A DNA stretch of 64,000 bases from Balanoglossus misakiensis (GCA_040954595.2 CM082588.2:7192001-7256000), one strand, 5' to 3'. Positions 1 to 10,781 are shown, numbered from the stretch's first letter. The notes: generated by a model from the sequence alone, not told the origin. Numbers and translations: made by a program.

Positions 1-469
1 CCGATACACGAACTTGATGACTCGTAGACTGAAAAGTTAATTTGTCATTTTATCTTGTTGTGAATCACGGTCAGACAGCTGAGTGATATCAAATTCAATT
101 TCCTTCATATAGTGGTACAATAGCATGCAAACTTGTCAAAGATATTAAATTGTGCATTTTATCTGAAAATCTGAAATATGTTATCTCACAGCGTTTCAGA
201 TAAAAGGATGTTTTGTTCCTGTGTGGTTTATCTCTATCAGTTTTCCTTCACAATTTTATGAAAGCCTGAATTTTCAGCAACTTTTGATATTTTCATAAAG
301 ACCGGTGACTTTGTACAAAAGATGAATAGGACTGAATGAATCAATTATCTGTTTATCTAAATCGGTGATTTATGACGTCAGTTGGAGAAAATCTACAGTG
401 GTTGGTTGTTAATGATGTCAGTCTCTGGTATGCGTGAAAAAAGTGCATTTGTATGAAAATTCTGTGGGT

Positions 470-645
470 AACCGTTTATTCATTTTGGACGAGTATTTAC
501 TCTCATATCCTACAAACAGGATGGAAGTTGTGCGTGGTTGAACGTTCATTCACTACATATCCACATGTAGAGTAACATAAACAGTGTCTTGTATCAAACA
601 TAATTAATGGAAAAAGGGCAGCAAGAGAGACTTTGTCCCTTTAAT
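470..645. repeat. Dispersed repeat, related sequence inside copy B
   Basis: This stretch has no gene-like ORF. It is clearly similar to 34215-34465, where one part matches in inverted and another in direct orientation (for example TTAATGGAAAAAGGGCAGC here against its reverse complement around 34235-34260). It is therefore a moderately old dispersed element. I did not find its ends or a target-site duplication. The rest of 1-470 shows nothing I can support. Confidence 0.5.
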
Positions 646-671
646 GTCACTTTATGCTTGAGCTGAATAAA

Positions 672-751
672 AAATACAATACAGTATTTCTTTGATGTAC
701 TTGGCTTTAGTCTGACAGCCAAGTACATCAAAGAACTACTGTATTGTATTT
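672..751. repeat. Near-perfect hairpin, 35-bp arms, 10-nt loop
   Basis: The left arm is 672-706, the loop 707-716 and the right arm 717-751. The arms pair over 35 bp with a single mismatch. Such a long stem with a tiny loop is typical of a fold-back transposon remnant. It could also form a long hairpin RNA if transcribed. It lies just downstream (minus strand) of the unrecognised gene at 787-2592. Confidence 0.8.
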
Positions 752-786
752 CTGTGGTCTACAGATCTACTACTACCATGACATCA

Positions 787-2592
787 TTATAATTTTACCT
801 GGTGCTGATTGAAACTGCCGTCAAGATTATTCATTGACCTCTGAACTTTTGTGATCATTTGCATACTGTGATCCATTTTCCCCTGCAGCATCCAATGGAG
901 GACCAGAATTCCAAATAAACCGAGGCATATCTGTACACACTCAGGGTTGTGTCCAGCCAGCCATTGTAAGATGCGTGTGATGTCATCATCTGACTGTAAA
1001 ACTGAAAATGTCTCTAAGTCTTCCGTGTTACGTCGGACACATAACTTCTTAACTGGGAACAGAAAATAACAGGGACTACTGTAAAACGGGTTATTTTCGC
1101 GACAGGAAATTTTCGCGATATCAAAAGAGGCAACTGTTACGCGAGGATTAATTTTCGCGCTCTCGTATTTCACTAAATGCATCGTTATCCCCGAAAAACA
1201 TTTTTAAGCGAGTTTTTATTTTTGCGTTGTGTTGGCTCTCTTGTATTTTGCGAAAATTTATTGCTCACGAAAATAACCCGTTTTACAGTATTTCAGTATT
1301 TTGTACACAAAAGAGGTACATATGTTTTTGTGTTGACCTTTCAATGGTTTTCTGTATGACCATTCACTCATTTTGCAATTCTTCTAACTTTTATCTAGCT
1401 TTAAAGTTCACCTGACCTTTGAAGTGGTTGAACAAAAGATTATTGAACTCTCTGCCGTATCTAACGAGTATTCTTGTCAAATTTATACTCCTTTCTAACT
1501 TTCTCTTTCTGGAATCGAAGTTTACAGATAATAGCAATTATAAAAATTTTCACATTTTACCTCTGAGTAGGCTGTTCTGTATGTGTTGTCCTAGACAGTC
1601 CTCTGCAGTGAATTGATGGTGTTGAGTTATAAGTAAACACAAAGCATAGTTGTAACTCACGGCTAATTCAATGTAAATGGTGTGTACATTAACAGAAAGT
1701 CCTGTAAGAGATGATCAGAGAGTAGAAGTTACAGTGATGTCTATAATTTTAGTTTCGTTTGTTGTGTGTGCATTTCACTAACGGCATATGATAAATGTTG
1801 AAACGACCCAAAACGCCCGTTTCCTTGAGGAAATGGCTCGTTTCAGTTGGTTTATGGTCTTTTGGCTCATTTTGGCCCGTTCTGGGTCGTTTCAACATGT
1901 ATCATATGCCTTTCACTAACCCATGAGCAGCAAAACCTTGCAAAAATCATCTGTGAGTTGTGACTAAAATAAATGATATGGATGTCTGGATAATGAAAAA
2001 CTCACCTATGACCCTATTGACTAGATCTCTTAATTCTTCAACGTGGGTTAATTTAATTCTGTCCAATTCTTGCATATCCTGATTAAGGAAAGAATATGTA
2101 AGACTAAGAGTAGTAGTTAGATATGACAAGACAATGCCTTAATATTTCCATGTGTATGTTTTGTGCTACAATCATCAAGATGGAATAAAATTCAATTCGT
2201 TATATGTATCTCGTACTGTAGACTTTACACTATGCACCACGACTCAAAATTCACTCTATCCCATTTCCATGCTCCCATCTGCAATCATCATGATCAATCC
2301 TTTCGCCCGATGTACAGTGTAATGTAGTGTAGTTTACCTGTATCACTTCACAGATGTACCGGTTGTTTTTCCTGATGAAGTCATCGACTATGTCATATTT
2401 CTTGGAGGATCTTGCTGTGAAAACCGATTTCGCTCTTCTGAAGTGTCCGCAAAGGATGTGCTTGATACCTCGGGTCAAGGAATTGTCCTCCATAGTTGTT
2501 TCATCACATTCTGAAAAGGAACAGGCTATCGGAAACTCGGTTAGTTTACAACGGTGTCTCAGGTGATTACTAAAAGTTGAACTGTCCGCCAT
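787..2592 (-). CDS. Unrecognised gene, at least three coding exons, one membrane segment
   Basis: Three minus-strand exons join in frame. Exon 1 is 2338-2592 (ATG at 2592, 85 codons, donor CAG/GTAAAC). Exon 2 is 2006-2078 (24 codons plus 1 nt, acceptor AATCAG, donor ATAG/GTGAGT). Exon 3 starts at 1052 after TTCCCAG. Exon 3 either reads through to a stop at 787-789 (about 197 residues in all) or is spliced again at 799 (CACCAG/GTAAAA). The N-terminal half is basic and cysteine-containing. Exon 2 (DMQELDRIKLTHVEELRDL) looks helical or coiled-coil. Exon 3 holds one hydrophobic stretch, CVQICLGLFGILVLHWML, a likely membrane anchor. I do not recognise the family. The start has a weak context, so an upstream coding exon is possible. 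Confidence 0.5.
1079..1288. mobile_element. MITE with TA target duplication (Tc1/mariner-like ends)
   Basis: Terminal inverted repeats begin CTGTAAAACGGGTTATTTTC on both sides (right end seen as its reverse complement up to 1288). TA dinucleotides flank the element at 1077-1078 and 1289-1290. It is about 210 bp with no coding capacity. It lies in the intron of the minus-strand gene, only about 26 bp upstream of the exon 3 acceptor. Confidence 0.8.
1783..1910. mobile_element. MITE with 10-bp target duplication (Mutator-like)
   Basis: The 128-bp element has inverted ends starting GGCATATGATA followed by TGTTGAAACGACCC on both sides, with about one mismatch in 27 bp. It is flanked by perfect 10-bp direct repeats TTTCACTAAC at 1773-1782 and 1911-1920. 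A 9-11 bp duplication is typical of Mutator-like elements. It lies in an intron of the minus-strand gene. Confidence 0.85.
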
Positions 2593-3563
2593 TCAAGAAA
2601 GGTCGAAGGTCAAAGGTTACACGCTAAAATCGCTATTATTCACTGAAAATTTGCGTTATTGAACATGGTATTGATTTAGATGATACAAGCCATATACATT
2701 GTCAACTTATACTGTGTAATATGATTTGTAAATAAACAGAAATGAGGAAACGACACCAAAAAACAACTGGTCAGGTCAATTTGAAAACGAGGCTGAAGGA
2801 ATCCCCGAAGTTTGTCGTCATCCTCATCGGAGTGTCCCAGGTCTGTGGCTATCTCTGCGAGGCTAGGTTGTTCCGCCAAAAACTACGTACACGAGTGTTC
2901 CGCAGCCATATTTTCCACAAAAGATAAGGTAAATACAAGCAGAGCTTGCTTGTCGACGATATGATTTTACGGATCGGGCATATTATTTGAGTGGGGTGCG
3001 GGGAAATCCCCTTGTTCGCTTTATACGTTGATAGCATAGACTGGGGTGCCAATGACGTCCATAGTACCACATACATGTACGTCCATGCTTCTAGGTTCAT
3101 GGACCATTGTTGCTGTAGGAACACAGCTATTTGATTGGGGGGTGCTTGCCTCCCCCCTGCATACACACACCAAATAGCTGTGTTTCCAATGCAGCTCATC
3201 CATTGATGCTATAATAGACTCATACACATACGTGTACTATAGTCTATATACTAGTAGCTGGTCATGGTTCCAAGTATGTGTAATCTGTTTAGGGGTTAGA
3301 TTTTCTCTGTGTTTACACTAAATTTTATTCCAGCCTTTACCCCCTTCAGACCCATAGCAAACCAGTCATCTCTGCTCCGGCCATTGAGGTGCCTAGTGTA
3401 TTTTTTTAAATTTTAATCCAACTTACATTGTAACACCTGCACACACAGGGCTGACATAAACGGCCTAATATGAACCCCACTAGTTATAAGTTTCTTATGC
3501 ATTTTCAATTCAGGTGATTTTGTACTTGCTGGTTGCCATTTGACTTTTCACGTGATGTGAAAG
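2593..3563. other. Intergenic stretch between divergent genes; possible LSm10 5' intron
   Basis: The gene on the left starts leftward at 2592 and LSm10 starts rightward at 3564, so this stretch should contain both promoters. A plausible LSm10 5' UTR intron would run from the donor ATAAG/GTAAAT at 2929 to the acceptor TTTTCAATTCAG ending at 3513. I see no clear TATA box. The assignment rests only on splice-site-like sequence. Confidence 0.25.
3118..3187. repeat. Fold-back element with GGAA(A)CACAGCTATTTG ends
   Basis: The left arm 3118-3133 pairs with the right arm 3171-3187 with one 1-nt gap. The interior has complementary G-rich and C-rich runs. The end sequence resembles the 9-bp-TSD fold-back elements at 12022, 32044 and 55247, so it may belong to the same family. 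Confidence 0.55.
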
Positions 3564-3905
3564 ATGTCGTTGCGAGAACGCTTCCACTCTGAAAACACTT
3601 TGGTGTGTTTGCTTCAAGCCCTCACTGGGAAGGTGACAACTGTTGAACTTCGCAATGAACGAACTGTGACCGGGACCTTGGAGAGCGTGGATGCGTACAT
3701 GAATATCAGCATGACGGACGTGGAGTGCGTTGACCTCAGGGGGAACGCGACGGCCCTGAGTGACTTCTTCGTGCAGGGCAAGATGATTCGGTTCGTGCAG
3801 ATACCGGACGAGGTGAACATCGCGGACGCGATTAAGAGGCAGATCTGGGGTTGGCAGGAGAGGAGAACGGTCAAAGCGAGAAAACCGAAACCCAAAAAGA
3901 AGTAG
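3564..3905 (+). CDS. LSM10: U7 snRNA-associated Sm-like protein LSm10
   Basis: An intact 113-residue ORF with no intron. It starts MSLRERFHSENTLVCLLQAL, the usual N-terminal helix of LSm10. The Sm1 motif follows at about residues 22-55 (GKVTTVELRNERTVTGTLES, then DAYMNISMTDV) and the Sm2 motif at about 69-84 (VQGKMIRFVQIPDEVN). The tail is strongly basic (RRTVKARKPKPKKK). Length and order match animal LSm10, which with LSm11 replaces SmD1/SmD2 in the U7 snRNP ring and acts in nuclear 3'-end cleavage of replication-dependent histone pre-mRNAs. Identification is from sequence recognition. Nothing looks broken. Confidence 0.93.
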   Translation: MSLRERFHSENTLVCLLQALTGKVTTVELRNERTVTGTLESVDAYMNISMTDVECVDLRGNATALSDFFVQGKMIRFVQIPDEVNIADAIKRQIWGWQERRTVKARKPKPKKK

Positions 3906-4286
3906 AACTTGAGAAGTAGTACTACAAGATGTTGTTAAATGTTCAATGACAAGACCATACCTACAGAATTTAACGACTTGTAGGTTGCCATGGTTTTATT
4001 GAGTCACATGGCATTCAGACACCAATCACAAGAGAAACTCCCCATTCATCTTTTGAAGGACGTTATTAATCCAGGGGATGTATACATTAACCCTTTCACC
4101 ACCGGGGGCCACAGTCAACTATAACATTGCTGGTAATGCATATATTGACTGTGGTGAGTGACAAACTGAATACTATGCATATCCACATGATGTAGGGAGT
4201 AGAACAAGAAAATAGGACACAGAACAAAAATATTGTCAAAGTTACACAAACATGATAAACACAACGTAATGTATCCTCAGTCTTCA

Positions 4287-4292
4287 AATAAA
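4287..4292 (+). terminator. Possible LSm10 polyadenylation signal AATAAA
   Basis: This is the first canonical AATAAA I see downstream of the LSm10 stop codon, about 380 nt after it. No cleavage-site evidence is available. Confidence 0.35.
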
Positions 4293-4348
4293 GAAAAAAA
4301 TTGACAGAAAATATCTGAAGAGGCTTAAAATCCACACAGTTCTTTATA

Positions 4349-4490
4349 CAGTCAAACCTGTTACTGTTTGTTACAGTCCCCATGCAATTTACATGTGCAT
4401 GCATTAATTGACCTGTATATAAAGGCCACCTGTCTATAGACGTCAGTTTAGGAAAGTCCCTTGACTGGCCACTATACACAGGTTTGACTG
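4349..4490. mobile_element. MITE with CAGTCAAACCTG ends and TA duplication
   Basis: The 142-bp element has inverted ends CAGTCAAACCTG and is flanked by TA at 4347-4348 and 4491-4492. It has no coding potential. TA duplication and a CAGT start suggest a Tc1/mariner-type non-autonomous element. Confidence 0.8.
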
Positions 4491-4492
4491 TA

Positions 4493-5675
4493 ACATGACA
4501 TATAGTCCATGGGCCAGAGACCGACCCCCCCCCCCCGGTGTTTTTGCAGACCAGTATATTCTATACTTGCTCTATACTGATTAAAAATACCATCAATCAT
4601 ACAAGAAGTGCCAAGAAATTATTTCACAGCAAGTCGAGATTAACTGCATTCTGGATAAGATTTTTTTTTTGCAAAATCAGCACTTTCATATAAAATGGCA
4701 AACACCAATAACTCGAACGTTGAAAGCGGCTTTTGCACCGAAATTTTCAGTGTCGTTTTATCAAGATGAATGGCCCGAGCACGTGTTGCAGTATGTCAGG
4801 AAGTCTCACAAAAGAACTGGCACGGTATCTATGTTGGAATTTAATTCTCAAAGATCATATCGTGTTCATCTCTTCATTTGGAATATACTCTACGTAAAAG
4901 ATGACGCACGAGTTTTTATCTCTTTTTTATACTCTGTATAGTGTTATCTCCACACCGTTTGTGAAAACGTACAAGTCATCAGGAATGATATAGTCCCCGC
5001 TTGAGAAACGTGAGTCCTGGTTATCAGTCCCAGTCCATAGTCCCATGGCCGGAGGGGGGGGGGGGTTGGCTCTATACGTCCATGCGTGCGTGGGTATTAC
5101 TCATTCAGTGATGCTGTTAATTAGGCCTACATGTGTGTCCTTTGAAGCACAGCATAGCCGACAAATTTCAATCATGAACGTACACCAATTAATGTAGAAC
5201 GGCACTTTACAATAAGCATGTGGTGCCCAATGTTCATTAACGAGAGATTAAACTCGCAGCTGTAGCCTTCATTAATTTTTTTTATGAAGATGCCGATAGC
5301 ATTATACACACACACAACTTTTACTGTTTTTCACAGTATAACATTAACACATAAGAATTGCTAAACTATTTTGGAACGACTGATAATTCAAAGTAGATAG
5401 CCGCAACTACTAGTATCATTCAGGCCAAAAGACTGCAATAGGTAGTCTTTGGGCAAGAAGCAGTTTGCATTGGCCCCAGAACTTTGTTTAAGGCCCCTTT
5501 GGAAACCGAAGTACAATGAAAGCTAACGTCATTAGTGACCCGTTTCAAAGCCTTTAACAAGTTTATCTATTTGCTCGTATGTCACATCAGATAGCCCGCT
5601 GTGTAATTTCCGCCACGGGCAAAATTATCACCAAGTACATTAAAATTATAAAACCAGATAACAGCGAACAAAGTG
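4493..5675. other. Non-coding stretch with homopolymer runs
   Basis: There is a poly-C run near 4527-4540 and a poly-G run near 5054-5065. The 90-codon plus-strand ORF at 4669-4941 shows no recognisable domain or splice context, so I do not call it a gene. Confidence 0.4.
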
Positions 5676-5683
5676 TATATAAA
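5676..5683 (+). promoter_or_regulatory. TATA box of peptide gene 1
   Basis: TATATAAA sits in the context AAGTGTATATAA, which is repeated at the same relative place in the second peptide gene (9216-9223). The shared promoter context supports a start of transcription near 5706. Confidence 0.7.
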
Positions 5684-5705
5684 CGTGCTGTGGCATACAC
5701 ACTTC

Positions 5706-5745
5706 ACCTTCAGCTAATTTGCAAGTATATCTTTGCTGTCTAGAG
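5706..5745 (+). other. Non-coding exon 1 of peptide gene 1
   Basis: The exon ends at TAGAG/GTAAGTGTTGGAAT. The same donor context (GGAG/GTAAGTGTTGGAAT) ends exon 1 of the paralogue. The 5' end is estimated from the TATA box. Confidence 0.55.
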
Positions 5746-6895
5746 GTAAGTGTTGGAATGATTGGAAAATGCGTATGTGTGGAAAGGGGGGGGGGTATAT
5801 GTTTGTAGTATGTATACATGTACTAGTATCTTCTTTATAGATTTGTGAACTTCACCGTTGCCATTGCAAAATACTGTGGATTCTCTTCATGGGTCAATTC
5901 ACGATATTGTGTTAACAGCATAAAATCGAGAACAAATGTTATGTCTTTTTAAAAAATATTTACTCTTCACGTACCAACTACACAAAATGAACAATAATTC
6001 TGAGTTTGTCAAAATTTGGAGAAAAAAAAATTCTGGGATGTGAAATCTTTTGTCATCTGATTGATTTCTGTAAATTTTCGTTTTTAGATATTTACACTTA
6101 ACGTACCAAATCCACAAAGTGAACACATTTTTTCATTTTTGGAAGAAATGTGTCGATTTCTGCGCATGCGACTCTGGGATGTAAAACCTTTCGTCTAACT
6201 GATTTCTGTAAACCTTTTTTTTTTATCAAGACAGAGTTTTTATTTCTATATGGTACATGTGAGCTCGATTTATAACTAACGAATGGGGTTTTAAATTATT
6301 TAAAGAGCTTTAAAAAGTTAATATATTTTAAAACGTAGGCTAAATGTTTTTATTGAAGATATCAAATGCTTGCAGCTCAATGGGCATTAAAAGTACATCG
6401 GTAGATAATCGCTTGGCATGGCCAACGTCGAATTGAATTTCATTGTAATGTTTTCCATACTGCACGTCTTTATCACAGTTGTCTAATTTCATAGGTCGCT
6501 ATTTAAATGTTTGGTTGTTTTTATAGCCTATTCTGTACTTCCCGACAGTTCCACGTTTCCATAAGGCCATCATAGTGCCCATTGGGAGATATTTAACTCA
6601 GTCCTTGGGATAATTTCATTGCAAATGGCCGTTAATGAGACTGTTAGCCCATGTGCATAGAATCAACTGGTACCTTTTTTCATCCACTGTCATAGACAGT
6701 GTTAGCATTTTAACACCAACATTAAAATAATAGCCATTGAAAAATTGGCGAACACCTCAGGGGTGTGCGGGTGTGATAAAGTTATGGCCGTATGTCAAAA
6801 GTGCTAGCACAAGTTTTTACCAGATGTGTCTATTTTTTTTCAAATTTATCACATATTGTCTAAAATAAAACTTCTAACTTTCAATTTGACTTCAG

Positions 6896-6959
6896 GTTGC
6901 GAACCACTCAAGTATTTTTTCGTCGTGTTTATCTGACCCAACCAGTTAAAACTACAAAG
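6896..6959 (+). other. Conserved non-coding exon 2 of peptide gene 1
   Basis: The 64-nt exon lies between the acceptor TTGACTTCAG and the donor AAG/GTATGT. It is well conserved with 9993-10055 of the paralogue (CTCAAGT near the 5' end; CCAGTT.AAACTACAAAG at the 3' end), although it contains no start codon in frame with the peptide. Conservation of a non-coding exon suggests a 5' UTR role. Confidence 0.65.
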
Positions 6960-7611
6960 GTATGTATCCACTTTCGTATAATAAATCATGAACTTGGATC
7001 AACGATCGAGTAGACAATAGTGCCTGCGCCATTTTGTAACTGTGCGCATCGCAAGAAGTCTTCAGAGCAGGGCTGTTGTATCTATTCCGAAACTGTCACT
7101 GTTTTTATCTCGTTATAATTTCACCATGGTGATCATAGCAACTGCCAATTTGTCTGTCATATATGCATATCGAATCAAAACATCCAAACTATAACACTTT
7201 GGTAAGAGTTCTTGTATCAACTATCAAGAACAAGGTTTAGATATCCCTGATTGTATGACAGACGAGAAAAAGTGGAACCCGCAGAGTTTTGTACTTTTTA
7301 TGGATGGAGTTATAAACTCATACAACATGTTCGCAATTATGTTTTCGCCAAAATAACTGTATGTCCGAACTTTTTTGTTCGTTTTTGCAACGCATGTGCA
7401 AACTAGCAGTTCGTGAAGTTGCATGGCAATGTCCGTGTGTATCACGAATCCTGGGTAATTCCGATGGGAACAGGCAATAAAATACCCCCCCCCCCCCCAA
7501 AAAAGTACCAAGATATAAACAGTTGTGTGTCCCCATGTAACCATCAGTAATACTTCGCATCATTTTTTGACTAAAAGCATCATATGTTACTCTTTTACAT
7601 TTCGTTCCCAG

Positions 7612-7809
7612 ATGAGGGCAGTTCTGTTGGCAATTCTGGTGGTGTGTTTGGTGGGTGTTGCCGTGGGCAACTTCGACTGTTCATCAATGTGCTCCTACTG
7701 CGAGGACGCAGGCGCCTTGAGCCCGGAAACGATTACCCAGTGTGCCGATCTCTGCAGTGTTGGCGAAGAACAGCTCTGCACGAGCTATGTCGAAGAGACC
7801 GTGGGTTAG
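7612..7809 (+). CDS. Small secreted acidic cysteine-rich peptide 1
   Basis: The CDS is a single 65-codon exon whose ATG directly follows the acceptor TTCCCAG at 7611. An upstream in-frame ATG at 7525 would lie in the intron and is rejected. Residues 1-19 (MRAVLLAILVVCLVGVAVG) form a typical signal peptide. The mature part, about 46 residues, has six cysteines spaced C-x3-C-x2-C-x13-C-x3-C-x7-C, and has many Asp/Glu but no Lys or Arg. I recognise no family. The acidity argues against a classical cationic antimicrobial peptide. It is a tandem paralogue of 10782-10985: signal peptide, CxxxCxxC, CxxxC and last Cys are shared. The likely cleavage region is near 8019-8040, where AATACAGACTTGAAGAGCA matches the 3' end of the paralogue. 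Confidence 0.8.
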   Translation: MRAVLLAILVVCLVGVAVGNFDCSSMCSYCEDAGALSPETITQCADLCSVGEEQLCTSYVEETVG

Positions 7810-8019
7810 ACCACAGTTTCGGCAACGTCACTCCACGATTTCAGCAACGTCACTGCTCCGCGATTTCCGCAACGTCCACCAAGAAAACTATAGGCAACCA
7901 CTTAGACATCGGATCGTACAATGAACTTTCCTTGTAGTGTAGATTGTATACACCCAGATTTCATGTAAATTTATTGTATTTCCATCCAATGTCTGTAACA
8001 TTCTAATGTAAAACAGAAT

Positions 8020-9215
8020 ACAGACTTGAAGAGCAAATACGTCTCTTTGTCTTTTTTCCTCCCAGCGCAATGGCCATCAAATCAGAATCCCGCCCAGTCA
8101 AATGGTAGCATTGGAAAACACGTGCCTCGTGGACATATATTTAGAAAATGATAGTTTTCCAAACCCTTAATTATCTAATTATTAAAGTGTGTTCACGAGA
8201 AGTCTATTTGAAAACAAAGAAGGAAACATGGTACTCATCGTCCTGTTTTCATAAAAAAAAACGACGACAAATTTGGAAAACTTTTTTGCTCTCTCATACA
8301 ACATTTTGCGCAGGGGGGGGGGGGGCGTTATAAGCATACCAAGTAGTGCTACCTTTAACTGCGACTGCGCGTAGGTATGGATCCCATACGACACAGTTCC
8401 CGACAAGTCAAAGAAGAGAATCGAGACTTGAAGACAGAAAGTTGCCATGTGCTCCCTTTTAGCACATTTCTTCAAAGACAAGCAACTGGCTTTCAGTGTC
8501 TTTTTCACCCCTAATTTACATATTTCCCTATATGGTCATAGGTGTGCCGAATCAAATGATTATGTGGTGACGTACTATTCACGGTTGGCTGCTTCGTTCA
8601 TTCTAAGAATTATGTAATTTCAGGGATTTGATGAGTACGTACAAACATTTGAATGTCAAAACTGCCGTGAAGTAAAACAAACAAATTTGAGGACGAATGA
8701 CCCTTGTCTAACAAAGGCGAGTTTTGACATGCGAGAAGTGGACTGGGTTTTGTTTTGTTCTCTTTTGTTTTGTTTTGTTTTGTTTTGTTTTGTTTTTGGG
8801 TGATAATATTACTAAACTGAAGCACCCAATGCACTAGCTAAGATCACACGTGGTCGTTCATTGTCACCTTGAATGGGGAAAAAAACAGGACTGGTGTTTC
8901 TTCTGGAATAAAACCCAATGTTCAATACCTTACTTCTGCGCAACTCAAACCGTTTTCATTGTACATTCTATTCCAATAATGAGCACAACGCATTTGTCAT
9001 TCAAGGCGTTTTGAAATCGTTATCTATTTCATCAGCAGTTGCGCTCGCATCCGTAACATGACGTCAGACAGGTTTTTCAGTTTACAATAACCCGGGAAAT
9101 AGTCAATGAGGTTTTTTGTTTCCTCCAACGAGATAGCCACGTTGCAATTTCCGCTAAAATTTCGCCAGAAGCGCGGTTAGCAGATTTTGTAAATCGAGAT
9201 AAGGACAAGAAAGTG
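8020..9215. other. Intergenic stretch between the two peptide genes
   Basis: It contains a poly-G run near 8312-8324 and a pentanucleotide repeat, but no supported gene. ORFs here lack splice sites or known motifs. Confidence 0.4.
8748..8797. repeat. (TTTTG)n pentanucleotide microsatellite
   Basis: About eight to ten tandem TTTTG units with one TCT interruption near 8760. Intergenic. Confidence 0.9.
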
Positions 9216-9223
9216 TATATAAG
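9216..9223 (+). promoter_or_regulatory. TATA box of peptide gene 2
   Basis: TATATAAG in the same AAGTGTATATAA context as the box of peptide gene 1. It lies about 60 bp before the exon 1 donor, as in gene 1. Confidence 0.7.
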
Positions 9224-9245
9224 AACGTCATGTGCGAGGCAATCG

Positions 9246-9282
9246 TCACCTTTCCTGCTTCTGGTATCTGGAACTTTTGGAG
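9246..9282 (+). other. Non-coding exon 1 of peptide gene 2
   Basis: It ends at TTGGAG/GTAAGTGTTGGAAT, matching the donor of gene 1. The 5' end is estimated from the TATA box. Confidence 0.55.
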
Positions 9283-9992
9283 GTAAGTGTTGGAATATCA
9301 CATTTTTTAGCAAACACAACATTTGAGTATTTTTGGATAGCACATTCAAAGTGACAACTCCACCAGCATGTAACATTTGTTCTTGTTCACACGTAAAGAG
9401 TTATTTCAACTGTAGCCCTAAGCCATACCCCAACCAATAAGCTTTGTTAAAGGGAAGGAGTCCGCCGTCGCGTCATTTTCTTAACTAAACAGTGTCAGAA
9501 AACGAAGTTACGAACGCGATGCTAACCAAAACTCGCTACGATGAATGTAGACACGGGCAGCGCCAAATATTCCCACAGAGCAGTTCCAAAATAAAACGTC
9601 TGTAAATTCAACAGCGCATTTGCGACTGTGATTTAACCGCACATTTTCCCTGCTGCATGCTAGTTCAGGGGCGCGTTTTATGCCAGCCGTGGTAAACAGT
9701 ATTTACCATCGCTGGATTGGGCTCTCGTCCAATCAGATTGGCGGACGGTAGCATGGTATAATATAATAAAGTTTAGAGTGGTTTTATTTTTTCGGATTGT
9801 TGCAAACAGTGGATTTACTCAAATGAAAATAATTAATAGTTTGCAGTCAGTCGTAAACATTGAGAACGCTTTAATAGTTCTTACATATCAGAACACAGCC
9901 AATTTTGTAGAATGGCCGACATTTCTTGTCATATATTTCCTCGTGTCTTCCTTAACTAATTCCTGTCAATTTTCTTATTCGACCTACCTCAG

Positions 9993-10055
9993 GTTTCGAC
10001 AAACTCAAGTTAGCTTTCGCTGTGTTACCTGACTCGACCAGTTTAAACTACAAAG
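9993..10055 (+). other. Conserved non-coding exon 2 of peptide gene 2
   Basis: The 63-nt exon lies between the acceptor CTACCTCAG and the donor AAAG/GTATGT. It is a clear homologue of 6896-6959. Confidence 0.65.
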
Positions 10056-10353
10056 GTATGTGTGGAGGATGTATTCATTACTATCAATCACGTGATCTGG
10101 CCATGTGACCCTCGGCATTGTCATTTCCAAATGAAGGGCAAGCAAAATTTCGGCATCCAGTACAAGTTTTTCCGAGTATGTTTTTACTTTAGAACCGCCA
10201 GACATGTATCAGGTATAATGCCAATATCAGCCTCATGGCGTTTCGTCTGCACAGTCTTTGTCTGCACCACGTTGCTGAAGTTGCCCTTCATCTGGAAATT
10301 TGAATTTAACTGCGCCTGAGCACGTCTGACGTCATTTGATATCGAAGAATTAA

Positions 10354-10488
10354 AGGTATACCGTCACCTTTAAAAAATTAACTATAGTTACGCAAAAAAA
10401 GGGCGCCACTATATGTTCCGTTTAGAACGCTCAAATACACCATTCTGCCATATATGGTCGTATGTAAATTGGAGGTGACTGTATACTT
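10354..10488. mobile_element. MITE with TTAA target duplication (piggyBac-like)
   Basis: The ends AGGTATACCGTCACCT and AAGTATACAGTCACCT (right end read inward) match at 14 of 16 positions. TTAA flanks the element at 10350-10353 and 10489-10492. It is 135 bp, non-coding, and inserted in intron 2 of peptide gene 2. Confidence 0.75.
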
Positions 10489-10781
10489 TTAATGCAACTG
10501 TTTTCATCATAGCAATAACCAATGCTGTCTGTCTCATCTATATCGAATCCAAACTATCGGGTCTGACATGATAAGAGATTTTAAGGGGGTACAGCTAATG
10601 ATTAAAGTGATAGAACCTCTTCGTTTCTGTCCCGTTTGTTTAAAATTTCGCGACCAGGAGATGTTGTGATATTAAAATAATGTCCTCAAAATATATTTGT
10701 GCTCGCACAAGTTTACAAAGCCGTGATGGTTTGTTCGCCTCTGTCGACTCACAAGCATTTCATTTTTTTCTTTGTTCTCAG

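Noticed and set aside
2676-2879. Acidic minus-strand ORF (AEQPSLAEIATDLGHSDEDD)
   Set aside because: It looks protein-like, but has no ATG at its start and no convincing splice pair linking it to the gene at 2592. It may be an upstream exon, but I cannot support it.
4669-4941. 90-codon plus-strand ORF
   Set aside because: AT-rich, without recognisable domain, splice context or repeat-copy support.
7525-7611. N-terminal extension of peptide 1 from the ATG at 7525
   Set aside because: The extension lies before a strong acceptor (TTCGTTCCCAG), is not conserved in the paralogue and would bury the signal peptide.
7612-7809. Classical cationic antimicrobial peptide
   Set aside because: The mature peptide has no Lys or Arg and many acidic residues.
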